From Massilia sp. Leaf139 (GTDB lineage Bacteria > Pseudomonadota > Gammaproteobacteria > Burkholderiales > Burkholderiaceae_D), in the NCBI RefSeq assembly GCF_001424165.1, contig NZ_LMOJ01000003.1, positions 62,791-126,790 of the forward strand: a stretch of DNA of 64,000 nt. The letters run 5' to 3'. Below the pieces are notes generated by a model. That model worked only from the letters and a program-made list of their open reading frames with translations, searched no databases and was not told the origin of the DNA. Made by a program: the position numbers and the translations under genes. Of this stretch, positions 9,201 to 18,790 are shown in pieces. The stretch's first letter is position 1. Each line of letters starts with the position of its first letter.

Positions 9201-12187
9201 ACATAGCCAGGATGGTAGGTCCACGCCCAGTCCTTTCCGGACCGGGTAAACAGCTGCTGCCAGGCGAATGTGACTTGCTTGCCAAAGCTCGGCTCGGGGA
9301 CAGGAGAGATGCCGGTCGGATCGATCGGGTGGATCCCGCGGCTGACAAGCGCATTGAGCACGGCCTTGGTGCGCGTTCCCGGCTGCGGTGCTGCGGGCTC
9401 TAGAATATCGGCGACCGCGACGCAATCCGTACCGGCAGCCTTCTCCAGTGCTGACAGATTCTTGTGTTCTTCCGATAGCCGCGAAAACTCTTCGTCGATC
9501 TGGCCGTTGATTGCGCGCTGCTGGATCGCGGCCTTGAGCTTTGCCAGTTCGTCTTTTATGCTCCCGGGCGACGCCAGATTCTGCCTGAGACCTTCGAGAC
9601 TGCGTATAACGAGTTCCCGGCGCACGTCTTCATGGTGGCCGCTTTCGAGATCGTAGGCAGCCTTCGCGGCATCCTGGCGGCTGTCGGAGAAAGATATCAG
9701 CCGCTCGCCTGGATTTGTGCGCCGCAATTCGTTCATCAGCGTGCTGGCCAGGATCTGGGTTGTCTTGGCAAAACCGACCCGGAAGCCCCGGATAGGCGAC
9801 GTCTTTCCCCGGCCAAAACGGTACGACACAGCGCAGGCCGGACATTGGAACGGAAGGGCTGTACCTGGGTCCGAAGGCAGATTCTGGCCGCGCCTGCTAT
9901 CACCGGAGAAGTGCGGCGCTTCGGCTAGGTAATGCCAGCCAAGAATTCCGTTGCCAGGCTCCTTGTGCGGCGGCAGCACCTTGATGGTCGCGGTAAAAGG
10001 GTCGTATTCCGCCCGCGCCCATGTGCCTTGGGCGTCCTCCTCGGAGAGCTCCTCGCTGCCAAGCGGCCAGAAGCGGCTCACGGTAGGCATGAAGATGCTG
10101 TAATCCTCTGCCGAGCGCTGCTCTACCATGCTCGCTTTCGCCCGCTCTGGCAGCGCCTCGGTGTCCGGATCGTTTGGCAGAAGCTCGATCCGGTCTAGCT
10201 GCCCTTGTGGGCGGGCATACTTTCCGCCGTAGAAAAGCACGCCGCAGCATTCGCAGTAAAGCATGTCGACGTTCCGTGCACGCTTTTCTCCGGTTTTGCG
10301 CGTGCCATAGCGCACGCCCGAGTCCACCGATAGGTCGCCGAACAGGTACTCCGCGCGTTCAGGCGCAGCGAGGCCAGCAGGCGCAGGAAGCGGCGCGGCG
10401 AACAGCCCTTCCAGCGCGCGCAGGAAGGTGTGGACCCGGAAGCGGGGAATCGGGTCTACCGGTTCTAGACTATGTCCGAAGCGCTTGCGCCATGTGTCGG
10501 AAAGTGCCCTGGCCCAGACAAGGAGTTCTGCTGCTTCGTGCGACTGCGCCCCAGGCCCGAAAAGGGCATGGCCGATACCAGCAGCCGAGGTCGCGCGGGG
10601 ATTGCCGTCCGCTCCCACGGCGCACCCGCTCCTTAGCAGGCGCCCAGCCTTGGCAACGCAGTCTGCAGCGATCTCTTCTTCGCTGCGGCCCTGCTGCGCA
10701 ATTTCAAGCGCTGTTGCGATTGCTTTCCAACCGCCACAGCTTGGGAAGCCGGATCCGCTCCCTGCCTGGCCTTTGGCCTCCCGGAGAGCCCTGCAGAGCA
10801 CGTCCACATTGCCGTTAAACGTTTCTTGCTTTACTGCGGGAGACTCGCCTTTGACGATCGCCCCCGCCCAGTCCTGGCGGGTAGCGCCGTCCCCAATGCC
10901 GGCCTTTCCAAACAGGCCCCACAGGTAGTCCAGGCTTTGCTGCCCTGCCTGGCCCTCCAGCGGAAGGGATGCGCTCGAACAGAGGATGCGGAGCTTGTGC
11001 TGGTGCTCAGGCCGCGTGAGTCCTAGTTCGGACAGCAGCATGCGCAGCAGATAGCCGACTTCGGTCCCGGGGGAACCGCGCTGCAGGTGCAGCTCGTCGA
11101 TGACGAGGTAGAAATAGGCATCCGGATCCGACTCGAGCCACTGCCGGGTCAAGGCAAACACAGGCTCGTCGATCTCGCGCACAAGCATCGTAGCGAGCAT
11201 GCTTGTATTCGTGATGAGGATGTCTGGCGGCGTTCTATGGATGTCCCAGCGGCTAACGGCCTCGTTGCCTGGAACACGCGGGAAATTGAATGGCAGCGAT
11301 TCGTCCGTGCCGTCCTCTTCCAATACCTGCTGGACTGCAGCCTGTGTTTCTTCCAGCTTGCGAAAATAGTTGCGAAGCTCCCCGGTTCGCTCCTCCGCTT
11401 TCTTCTGCTCGGCGGCGGTAGTGATCCGCGGATGCTTCAGCCACCCGGTGACTTTGGTCGCGCCGGTGTAGCGGCCGTAGAAGATGCGGTTGCCGTTGAA
11501 GTTGCGGTTCATTGCGGCATGGGCGGCATCCGAGTCCAGGGCTTTCCTAAGCCTTACCATCTGGTCTTCGACCAGTGCGTTCATCGGATAAAGCACCAGG
11601 GCGCGGACGGCCTTCGGGCGTTTTGGCGATTCGTGCGTTTCGCGCTGGAAGGTTGGCGCGCCTGATTCGTTGCGCCACCACGGCGCCCACTTCTGCAGGT
11701 TAGGACTGGCCGGCCATTTCATCGCTTCTTTTGCGAGCGCTGCAAAGATCGGCAGGAGGAAGGACTCGGTCTTGCCCGAGCCTGTGCCCGATGTAACGAT
11801 GCCCGGCGTTCCGCTCCCCACGCCTTTCCGGAGCATCTCCAGCTGGTGGCTGTACAGCTTGAACCGGCCCTTTGCCGGGTCGCCGCCGTCTGCCGGCAGT
11901 AGGCCCGCAAGGCACAGCTCCGCAAAGGCCTTGCGTTCTTGCGGTAAAAAGCCAGGCAGCCATTCCTTTCCATATTTATCGGAGACGAGGTCGTCGGCGC
12001 GCAGGCCGAGATCCTTGTAAGCGGGAAGCGGCTCAAGATAGGCTTCGGTACATAGCGTGCCGGTCTGTTCAAGCAGTTCGCGGCGCTTTGCCTGGATACC
12101 AGGGTCGCCGATGCGGAACGCAGTTTCCAGGTACGTGATGTAGAAGTCGCGGATTGCGCCGAACGAGCTAATCGGGTCTTCCATCAA
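6233..12187 (-). CDS. druE: DruE-like giant DUF1998 helicase
   Basis: A 1984-residue superfamily 2 helicase. Visible motifs: Q-like LYSHQLEML (~112), Walker A TSGTGSGKT (132-140), Walker B IDELH, and motif VI QRVGRAGRRG. Zinc-type Cys clusters occur at CECC, CSICG...CTRC and CPVCQ...CKSC. The C-terminus carries the DUF1998 signature CLTGCYRCLHRYGNQ. Size and architecture match DruE, the common protein of all Druantia systems; DrmB-type DISARM helicases also carry DUF1998 but are much smaller. It overlaps the upstream gene by ATGA and the downstream nuclease by TTGA, so the genes form a coupled unit. It would act on DNA using ATP; the anti-phage mechanism of Druantia is not settled. Confidence 0.85.
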   Translation of the reverse strand: MMEDPISSFGAIRDFYITYLETAFRIGDPGIQAKRRELLEQTGTLCTEAYLEPLPAYKDLGLRADDLVSDKYGKEWLPGFLPQERKAFAELCLAGLLPADGGDPAKGRFKLYSHQLEMLRKGVGSGTPGIVTSGTGSGKTESFLLPIFAALAKEAMKWPASPNLQKWAPWWRNESGAPTFQRETHESPKRPKAVRALVLYPMNALVEDQMVRLRKALDSDAAHAAMNRNFNGNRIFYGRYTGATKVTGWLKHPRITTAAEQKKAEERTGELRNYFRKLEETQAAVQQVLEEDGTDESLPFNFPRVPGNEAVSRWDIHRTPPDILITNTSMLATMLVREIDEPVFALTRQWLESDPDAYFYLVIDELHLQRGSPGTEVGYLLRMLLSELGLTRPEHQHKLRILCSSASLPLEGQAGQQSLDYLWGLFGKAGIGDGATRQDWAGAIVKGESPAVKQETFNGNVDVLCRALREAKGQAGSGSGFPSCGGWKAIATALEIAQQGRSEEEIAADCVAKAGRLLRSGCAVGADGNPRATSAAGIGHALFGPGAQSHEAAELLVWARALSDTWRKRFGHSLEPVDPIPRFRVHTFLRALEGLFAAPLPAPAGLAAPERAEYLFGDLSVDSGVRYGTRKTGEKRARNVDMLYCECCGVLFYGGKYARPQGQLDRIELLPNDPDTEALPERAKASMVEQRSAEDYSIFMPTVSRFWPLGSEELSEEDAQGTWARAEYDPFTATIKVLPPHKEPGNGILGWHYLAEAPHFSGDSRRGQNLPSDPGTALPFQCPACAVSYRFGRGKTSPIRGFRVGFAKTTQILASTLMNELRRTNPGERLISFSDSRQDAAKAAYDLESGHHEDVRRELVIRSLEGLRQNLASPGSIKDELAKLKAAIQQRAINGQIDEEFSRLSEEHKNLSALEKAAGTDCVAVADILEPAAPQPGTRTKAVLNALVSRGIHPIDPTGISPVPEPSFGKQVTFAWQQLFTRSGKDWAWTYHPGYVGELAEGAEKIAQDLVRLVGEVLFSKTYFAVEESGWGYPCFPLAEGETRESQAPFDAMMRVLTDSNRLDTSPYAYKQNPWNSPQDATRRLRTFVQAYCEATGGTVDMVLQRFLDLLAQKGHPGGIVMAGKVYYRPLPAEAAYWRCSICGRVHLHRGAQICTRCRSPLPQQASGKVSELRENNFVGKRVSESHGVYRLRAEELTGMTNNPAARLRRFKGILVQDDDDILPAGFPQLPPDSKLDRDARIVDVLSVTTTMEVGVDIGDLRAVFQANMPPQRFNYQQRVGRAGRRGQAFSFVLTVCRSKSHDLHYFRNPEQITGDPPPPPFLTTSLNQIAQRLILKQWLVAAFRNLRLAHSKKWPGDELKSAPDNHGEFFKTATLKAKKAEWFPKIRAELEALASQRDRFALLCTQGDKARADAITAGLTAAAVMNEVERAVNDPAMEGKGLAEALAERGLFPMYGMPTRTRLLHTRPTSTKYDAVSFATIDRDLDVAIQEFAPGRLLTQDKRRYLTAGYAGSMIYQDSFRKQSFHSMPGDLGELQNFAECPVCQSWAPAEAVAEGAVCKSCKSELSGALEYKTYVPRGFITSLEARKPDEILDEASIRPNRTVTAEAEDIPVQLWTGSNLATGLSGQSRVLRMNKGQSVENMFPGFTAVKGDLEASYVAGGVRRKAWVNGVYIDNIAAKADAASPHGLKNRFKPGETAVEGFYLLAPKMTDSLVLLPSSVPAHLHCISSREDGTRLLTGAFRAAALSACFMVIDYASRVLLDVDPDEFQILEPRVKRRDDGSFIPFMQISDDLVNGSGLCNRLNQPGATGQPIVLEVIREILSGQGKSPLPGMLEEGHRSKCLTGCYRCLHRYGNQTYHGLLDWRLGSTVLKLLLDGHHTAGLDGDFTAPGVADWPAVARQLAEEAAGFLSTPVTMTGNIPLIARGHGKWAAVIHPLWNWDAVLAANPELEDMYMQSEGMSAVTTFDLSRRMGDVLHRLKSS

Positions 12188-14904
12188 ACTGCTCCCATGT
12201 CAAAAGTTTGTGTAAAGGCGGCTTCAGCCGCATATGCTTTGAAAGCCGGAGCGAGCTCGCCGCCAGCGGCGTCGATCATGGCAGCCAGCGTGCCGCTATC
12301 TGCCCTGCAGTGGGCTAGCGCCACCAGCGGAACTAGTGCGCTTTCAGATGCGCCAAGGCCTGCCGCCATGCATGCGCCCTTCATCTTCCTGGCGGCTTCG
12401 ATGGCATTGCGTGGAATTCCGCGTGCGGATGGAAGAGGGACAGGGCCGGGCGGCGAGAACGCCGCGAACAGTTCCGGTGCGATGGCCGCGCACGGAGAAG
12501 GAATCTCGAACTCGGGTTCGTGGTAGTCCGCCCATGGCGCGTCGGTATCGATGATGGGGATTTCCCATGCAAGCGGTGGCATCAGCGGAAACACGGAGCG
12601 GCCGTGAGCGAGTTCCAGTAGGAATACAACAGGGCACTCAGCTGTAATGAGCTGGAGCGAGCCGTCCTTGCGTGCCCATGTAATTGCGCTGCCGCCGACG
12701 GGCGTTCCCGCAATCTCCAGCAGCTCGGGGATCAGCGACTCGGGAGGCGCCCGGTTAGCGCCGCGGATCCGGACGATAGATACCATCCCGGCAGCTTGCT
12801 GGCGGGCGATAAAGGCGCCCAGCTGCCCGGCGCGGCTGCCATGCGCATCAGTAACCGTAGCAGGGGCGTTCATGAGATCGGAAGTGTTGAACATGTCCGC
12901 GCTAACGGAGACGGCGCAGCTGGTGCCCGCGGCGAGGGTAGATGCGAGCGCGGCGGCAGCCTCGTGCCGCCGCGTTCCTGCGAGTATGGCCACCCCTTGT
13001 GTCGCCGCTGCTGCGATCAGTGCCTGGAGCATCCGCGTGCTCAGCCCGTTGTGGAGCTGCCAGCTGGCGAGTACCGGACGGAGCTGCTCCGCGCTGGCGA
13101 TATGGATGTGCTTGGGCAGAGCCGGCTGCTCGAGAGCCGCACCCTGCGCGGCCTCGCGCTCCGCAGGCTGCGCAGCAGGGGCAGTGCCAGCCGGGTGCGC
13201 AGCGGAGAGGCCGAGTATGTTTTTGAAAACGGAAAGTTCGGCAAGTGTCTTCAGGCCGTCGGCTCCGGCCCGCTCGAAGGCCTGCTTGATTTCGCGCGCG
13301 GCTGCTGCTGATTCTTTTTTCCTTGCCTGCTTGAGGTTTTCGATCTCGGACTGAAGCTGCTTCTTCTCGGCCGCCAGCTTTCCAAGCTCGGCTCTCGAAC
13401 TCTCGGCCTCTTCGCGTACGGCCGCTGCGGCACGCGTTTTCTCGGCTCCGATCGCCTCTGCAACGGAGGGCAGCAGCACGATCTCTTCCATCAGCGAACG
13501 CAGCTCCTCCTTGTTGTCGAACAGCTGCTCGAGCCGGGCTTTTGCGCGCTGGACCGACTGTTTGATCGTGGCGTCCGTGGAATGCCGTGCTGCCGCATCC
13601 GCAAGCTCGCTAATCTGCCGCTTCGTCAGGACTGGCAGTCCTGACAGCTCGGCGGATTCGCGGAACAGTTTCCGGACGGCGGTACGGATTGGCGCGCAGT
13701 CATACTGCAGGCGGCTGGCGGGGAAGGGCTCGATGACGATTGTCCGGCCGCTCCACTTCACCGTCGGGTGTTCGCGGTAAAGGGGCAGGGCGGCATCGAA
13801 ATTCGCGGTCCGGGGATCGGTCACTTCGGCAGGAAGCTTCACGATTGGGCCATCTTGGAGCCGGAAGACGGGGAAGACGTCATGGGCAGGCTTGTAAACT
13901 TCCTTGATCCAGTCCCGCACTAGATCGGGCTCAGAAGAAGGATGCGGGATATCGAAGACCTCGTAGGTATGCGACATAAAATCTGTCACCACATACTGCA
14001 CCTTCTTGTCCGGGCTCTTGTGCTCTACCTGCCAGACCGAGAGGCTCTCAGCCGAGCTGCTGCCGACATGGACGGTATTCGGAAAACCGGTTGCGTCGCC
14101 CGAGTCTGGAAAGACCAGTTCGGATTCATCGGGCGTCAGATAGACAGGGGTGCCGTCGAGCAGGATGCCGCTGATCTTTATGAAAAACTGCCCTGTCGGC
14201 AGCACTGTTGTGCGCCTGCCGAGAACCGTAAGGACGGATTTGTCGTTCAGGAGGACTTCGCTCAGCCGGAGGGGCAGCGCGCTGGCAAGACTGCCGGGCC
14301 GCATGCTGGGAATTGCCCCGGCAATTTTCCCGGCTGCCGCGCTGTCCGGAGCACTGCTCTTGGCGGGCTCGCGGGCGTGTGAAGGCTTGACCACGATAAT
14401 ACCCTCGTCTTTCATCGCTTGAGGCAGAACCGGCGACCGGGCGACAGACGAATGTTGGAGGAAAGCGTCAACCGCATGGCTGTTGCGCTGCTGGACAAAC
14501 GCAGCAAGAACGGACCGCCAGTGCAGGCGCCGTCCACCCCTGTCCAGGGCCGCAGCTTCAGCTTCGTCCGCCAGGATCCTGCAGGCATCCTGCACATCCG
14601 GAAGATCCTCGAAATTTGCGTTTGCATAGAACCAGTCGCGGATACAGGCCATCGGTTCCTCGCGCAGCGTGCTGATGAACCTAGCTTGCTCTTCTGGCCG
14701 CTCCGGAAGGTTGTCGGCGCGCGCGCCCGCTTTGAGCAGATGCAGTTTCTTCTTCTTCAGGCACTGGGCCAGCTCATGCTCGTCTGCGCCGGTTAAAAAC
14801 ATCAGCAGCTTCCTGTCCTTGGCGTTCGGCTTCGCTAGGTGCCTCGCCGGCGCCTTGATAGGTGCAGACCGGCCTTTGCCGGAAAACGGTGGGAATGCGG
14901 ACAA
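12184..14904 (-). CDS. Druantia type II-associated large protein (DruF/DruG candidate)
   Basis: A 906-residue protein with no confident domain call. A long coiled coil (about residues 455-560, heptad-rich with many Ala/Glu/Lys) separates an N-terminal region from a C-terminal region of ~270 residues. The latter begins with a sequence shaped like a P-loop strand but with a degraded loop (GVAILAGTRRHEAA, ~637), as in inactive AAA+ or ATPase-like domains; that reading is mine and weak. The stop overlaps the helicase start (ATGA), and 15 bases separate it from the gene upstream. By order and size it should be one of the two type II Druantia proteins of unknown function. Confidence 0.65.
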   Translation of the reverse strand: MSAFPPFSGKGRSAPIKAPARHLAKPNAKDRKLLMFLTGADEHELAQCLKKKKLHLLKAGARADNLPERPEEQARFISTLREEPMACIRDWFYANANFEDLPDVQDACRILADEAEAAALDRGGRRLHWRSVLAAFVQQRNSHAVDAFLQHSSVARSPVLPQAMKDEGIIVVKPSHAREPAKSSAPDSAAAGKIAGAIPSMRPGSLASALPLRLSEVLLNDKSVLTVLGRRTTVLPTGQFFIKISGILLDGTPVYLTPDESELVFPDSGDATGFPNTVHVGSSSAESLSVWQVEHKSPDKKVQYVVTDFMSHTYEVFDIPHPSSEPDLVRDWIKEVYKPAHDVFPVFRLQDGPIVKLPAEVTDPRTANFDAALPLYREHPTVKWSGRTIVIEPFPASRLQYDCAPIRTAVRKLFRESAELSGLPVLTKRQISELADAAARHSTDATIKQSVQRAKARLEQLFDNKEELRSLMEEIVLLPSVAEAIGAEKTRAAAAVREEAESSRAELGKLAAEKKQLQSEIENLKQARKKESAAAAREIKQAFERAGADGLKTLAELSVFKNILGLSAAHPAGTAPAAQPAEREAAQGAALEQPALPKHIHIASAEQLRPVLASWQLHNGLSTRMLQALIAAAATQGVAILAGTRRHEAAAALASTLAAGTSCAVSVSADMFNTSDLMNAPATVTDAHGSRAGQLGAFIARQQAAGMVSIVRIRGANRAPPESLIPELLEIAGTPVGGSAITWARKDGSLQLITAECPVVFLLELAHGRSVFPLMPPLAWEIPIIDTDAPWADYHEPEFEIPSPCAAIAPELFAAFSPPGPVPLPSARGIPRNAIEAARKMKGACMAAGLGASESALVPLVALAHCRADSGTLAAMIDAAGGELAPAFKAYAAEAAFTQTFDMGAV

Positions 14905-14919
14905 GGTGTTCTGCTCCTG

Positions 14920-17742
14920 TTAGTAGCCAGCCGGCTGCTGCGCTTTGCGGAGGCGCAGGGCTAGCCTGCGCCGTTCGAGCGCAGCATCATGGCATTGTTG
15001 GGATGGCGCTGCTGCGGCGATGGCCGCAAACCAGCTTCGTAAATCGCTCCAGGCAGCCGCGCCGCTACCGCTGGCCAGCACGATTTCGCCTGATGGCGCC
15101 ACGGCGGCGCAGCCTCCGCCCCAGTGCATCCACCAGCGCACCAGCGGCAGCGGAAGCCTGCCGAGCCGTACGTCAAGCCAGCAGTTTCCCGCAGCGTCTA
15201 CTTGGCCGACCGGCTTGTTCTCAACGGCGAGGCCAATCATGAACGCCCAGGCCTCGCTGTCGGTTTCGAGCCAGCCTCCGGGCGCTGCGACCCAGAACGC
15301 GCGCCTTTGCTGGCGGCTGATCCGTACGATCGTTCCGGGCACTGGCGCTGTACCCAGGCCGCCTGCAGGGCCCCATTTGCGCTGCGCGGGGCTCCAGGAT
15401 TCGGCATCGGCGGCGCTTCGCATAGCATCCGCTGCCCCCCCGGCGGGCTCGAAAACTCGCGGAGGAAGGAAAACTGGCGGCGTTCCGGGTTCCCTGCTGA
15501 GTATCTCAAGTTCGAACTGGCGTGCCAGCTCGGCAATCCGCGCTTCGCTGGTGAGTTCGACCTGTATTGCGCCGATGCCGAACAGGTCTCCAGCCGGCGC
15601 GAGGCGGACCGCCGACTCTGCCGGGCCGAGCGAGGCGCGGAGGAGGGCGCATTCGGACTCTGGAAACATGCCGGCGATCCGGGCCGTGTGCATGCTCCCA
15701 GCCGTGCCATACAGCGCTATTGTTCTGGGTGCGGCGGCTACTACCGGATGGGGCGAGCTTCTTTTCTGCAGCTGGACAATCCAGCCCGCGCTGAACAGCA
15801 GATTCCTGACAGCCCAGTGACGCGCGTCCGCCGCGGCGCATGCGGGCCGCAAATGGCTGGAGAGGTCGGCATATGACAGTGTCTGGCGCCGCTGGAAACG
15901 CAGTGCAAGCGCTTCGCACAGCCATCCGTACGGATCGGGCACGGCGTCTAGATCCCGGCTTTCTGTCGCTGCTTCGAATGCCAGCTCGCTGCGGCTGAAG
16001 CGGGGATGAAGTGCGGGCATGCGCGCCTGACCGGCCGGGCTGTCTGCAAACCCAGGTTCAGCGGCTAGCCCGGCAAGGCGGCCGCATGGTCCGTCCGCCA
16101 GCCATGCATTAGGATCGGCAAGCCGCATAGGCGGGGCCATAGGGATATTTTTTGCGAGCGGAACGCGCATCCCTTCCATAGCCTTTCCGTCCCGCGACAG
16201 AGAGACGTACGCCGTATCGAATGCTGGCGCAGCAGCGAGTGCGGACGGCGGTATCCGGAACTTTCCGTCCACTTCTTCAAGCTGGCCAGTTACAGGCTTC
16301 GTGTCCGCGCCAATCAGCTCGTACGAGCCGGAGGCGGCTCCGGACAGTCCGAACAGGGGGGTGCTCGCCGGACTAAGCAGCAATGACTGGCCGTACCAGG
16401 CCCCGCCGCTGCACGATATCCGCGGCGGGCGCCAGCTGCCGGGCAGGGCCTGGCGTGCGGCTTCGGGGAGCGCTTCTGCGAGCCTCGCCATCGAGGCCGT
16501 GCTAATGGAGTCAAAGAACAGAACGGTCCAGGCGCCAAAAGCCCCCCCGGCCTTGGCCTCGGCTGGCTTCAGCCCAAGGTGGGATGAGGAGCTGCGGATT
16601 GCAGGCACGAGTTTCTCGTGCACCAGGAGGCAAGCGGGCCCGCCATCATAGTAGCTGCCGCCGGAGGTAAGGCTATTCTGGGCACTGGGGAAAAGCGCGG
16701 CGCAGCCAGCGGCCAGATGCTTCCAGAGCCTGGCCTGCGCCAGGCGCGGTCTAGACGCTGTTAAGCCTAAAAGTTGTGCGGGCGTCCAGGACGCGCAGTC
16801 GGGCAGATGTGCGGCGTACAGATAATCGGTAGCGACTGGAAGGTTCTTGCAGAATGCCGCGTTGCCGAGGCTGCTGCGGCCGCGCTCATCTGTAAGCAGA
16901 TAGAACTCGGGCCAGCCAGGATCGGCGGCGTCAACGCCAAGGCAAAAGCTTCCGATCCGCTGCGAAGTAGCCTGGTCGTCGTCCCACGTTATCGCCTGTA
17001 CTGCCCGCCAGAGAGGGCTGTTGTAGGCCTCGCCGTATCTAGCCTGCGCAACGAGGAGCTGGAAAATCTTGAACTCTTCAAGAAACGCTGCGCTGAATTC
17101 CTTTGGCAGTGACGCGATCGCGCTGGCAATATGGCGAAAATCCGAGCCGCTGCTGAGCTTCCGGCTGTGCAGAAGAGACTGAAGTTTGATTTCGTCGCGG
17201 TAGGCGGGAAATGCGAGGCGCTTCGAATGGCCGATGAGGACTTCGATGCCTGGATGCGGCAGTCGAAGGATCCTGCAGTCGCCGAGCTGCTTTGCACGCA
17301 GCCGGCTCCAATCCTCGACATGGAGCCATAGCTTTGGCAGGACGCTAAAATTGGGGGCAGCCACGTTAACGGGCTTTAGCAGCTCGACAAAGCGGTTTCG
17401 GAAGTTTCCCTCTGTATAGGTTTCCTCATCGGCGCTTGCTGCTAGCAATGTCAAATAAAGTGCAGCGAAGACTTCAGGAATATTGTCTTTGGCAGTTCTG
17501 CTGGGAGACGGTTGTGGCCACTTGAAACGCCGCCGGATGCAATCCGAAGTCGAACCAAACGAGGCGATAAAGGCCCGTTGCGCATCTAGGGGATTGCAGG
17601 CGGGGTCTCCTGTGCACTGGGCCAGGAATTTTTCAGAGGTCTGGATGCGCGTTATTTCGCGGTTCAGGCGGCCGGAGTCGAAAAAGACAGCCTCGACCAG
17701 CGCCCTGTTCCAGTCGCTGAGCGTCCATGATTGCCAGGCCAT
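14920..17742 (-). CDS. Druantia type II-associated large protein (DruF/DruG candidate), first gene of operon
   Basis: A 940-residue soluble protein, first in the minus-strand operon. No catalytic motif is apparent; the sequence alternates helical N-terminal stretches with Trp- and Pro-rich segments. It is followed within 15 bases by the 906-residue gene and then the DUF1998 helicase, the arrangement expected for DruF-DruG-DruE. Assignment as F or G is by order only. Upstream (17743-17940) is AT-rich and should contain the operon promoter, but I cannot single out boxes with confidence. Confidence 0.65.
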   Translation of the reverse strand: MAWQSWTLSDWNRALVEAVFFDSGRLNREITRIQTSEKFLAQCTGDPACNPLDAQRAFIASFGSTSDCIRRRFKWPQPSPSRTAKDNIPEVFAALYLTLLAASADEETYTEGNFRNRFVELLKPVNVAAPNFSVLPKLWLHVEDWSRLRAKQLGDCRILRLPHPGIEVLIGHSKRLAFPAYRDEIKLQSLLHSRKLSSGSDFRHIASAIASLPKEFSAAFLEEFKIFQLLVAQARYGEAYNSPLWRAVQAITWDDDQATSQRIGSFCLGVDAADPGWPEFYLLTDERGRSSLGNAAFCKNLPVATDYLYAAHLPDCASWTPAQLLGLTASRPRLAQARLWKHLAAGCAALFPSAQNSLTSGGSYYDGGPACLLVHEKLVPAIRSSSSHLGLKPAEAKAGGAFGAWTVLFFDSISTASMARLAEALPEAARQALPGSWRPPRISCSGGAWYGQSLLLSPASTPLFGLSGAASGSYELIGADTKPVTGQLEEVDGKFRIPPSALAAAPAFDTAYVSLSRDGKAMEGMRVPLAKNIPMAPPMRLADPNAWLADGPCGRLAGLAAEPGFADSPAGQARMPALHPRFSRSELAFEAATESRDLDAVPDPYGWLCEALALRFQRRQTLSYADLSSHLRPACAAADARHWAVRNLLFSAGWIVQLQKRSSPHPVVAAAPRTIALYGTAGSMHTARIAGMFPESECALLRASLGPAESAVRLAPAGDLFGIGAIQVELTSEARIAELARQFELEILSREPGTPPVFLPPRVFEPAGGAADAMRSAADAESWSPAQRKWGPAGGLGTAPVPGTIVRISRQQRRAFWVAAPGGWLETDSEAWAFMIGLAVENKPVGQVDAAGNCWLDVRLGRLPLPLVRWWMHWGGGCAAVAPSGEIVLASGSGAAAWSDLRSWFAAIAAAAPSQQCHDAALERRRLALRLRKAQQPAGY

Positions 17743-18119
17743 CCTGAATCCAGTCCCTATCTGTGCATAGCGTATACCCGCGATTTGCGGAGCCGCCGGG
17801 TGTTTCGTTTTATTGGCCGCATCTTTTGATGTGCGACAGGAATTTTCTTGCTTTGAAGCTATTAGATACGAAAATATAGTGAACTAGCAACACTTATTTG
17901 CATCATAAACCGCTGTGCTTTTCTTGCTGCAATGCGCTAATGCCGGGAAGGCTCCAGTCTAAAAAAACGGAAAACTTTCCGCACGCTGTCGTGCCTTCTC
18001 CAAGTCGTTTTGAGACTGTTTCTTATGTCCTGCCATGGCACTAAGCGGAGGACAACATGAATATTAGGAAAACGAGTGCGGCCGCTGACGGGAAGCCAAT
18101 CCGCTGGCGCCCAAAGTGC
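17743..18119. other. Probable promoter region of the Druantia-like operon; no gene
   Basis: A 377-base stretch, clearly more AT-rich at 17800-17930 than its surroundings. It separates the first gene of the minus-strand defence operon from the decayed integrase. No ORF with recognisable content, repeat or hairpin stands out. Confidence 0.35.
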
Positions 18120-18790
18120 GGCATGATCCATGGCGCCGAATGCAAAAGCGTCTGGCGGCGGAGTGAAGTAGTTGTGAGGTGCAGCAGCAAATCAATCACG
18201 GACGCGTTCCGCGCCATCCGGGCCGGTGCCAGCTGCGCATAGCGCTGCACCATCTCGGCCGACTTCCGGCCTCTCATCTCTTGCAGGGTGAATAGCGTTG
18301 GAGCAAGCAGCTGGCCCAGGTGTGGCGTAGGCCGCGCCAGGGGAAGTTCTCGATCCTGGCTCGTTTCCGGGCGCTGCGCCAACCGCGTGTATTAGGCCAG
18401 CGGGCAGGCTTTTCCTGGTAAGTGAACACATATTTTGGATGCTTGCCATGCTGGCACTACAGAACCCCGATCGCGAGATCGGTGAAGGACAGGTGCAGAT
18501 CGTCGCCGTTTTCTCGTCCTCGGTATGCACCCAGCCGTCCTGCGCGCGATAGCCACTGGAACGAGCGCAGGCCGGTCACGTTGCCTTGCCCGAGCCCTGT
18601 CGCCAGGCACAAGCAGCACGATGCCGTGCCCGTGGTTGTGCAACTCCGCCAGGAGCGCCTGGCCTGTTCCGCAGTGATCCAGCGTACCTCCAGTTTGGGC
18701 TCCTTGCACACCTCACCTTCGGCGCCTTCTCGATCTATTCCCATTCGTCGCAAGCCCTGCGCTGGATTTCGCGGATGAGAGCCACGTGGC
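18120..18790 (-). pseudogene. Decayed tyrosine recombinase (phage-type integrase)
   Basis: Pieces of a tyrosine recombinase are spread over three minus-strand frames. Residues EPKLEVRWITAEQARR and LATGLGQGNVTGLR (active-site Arg region) occur near 18590-18720. A GDDLHLS-type segment follows. Then LFTLQEMRGRKSAEMVQRYA with the C-terminal Tyr region lies near 18250-18300. Several frameshifts and the lack of a continuous frame show the gene is dead. It lies just upstream of the Druantia-like operon and probably marks an old mobile-element boundary. Confidence 0.75.

Noticed and set aside
5044..17742. Calling the island DISARM
   Set aside because: DISARM has DUF1998 in a smaller DrmB with separate DrmA helicase and DrmC phospholipase D protein; none of those is present, while a ~2000-residue helicase fits DruE.
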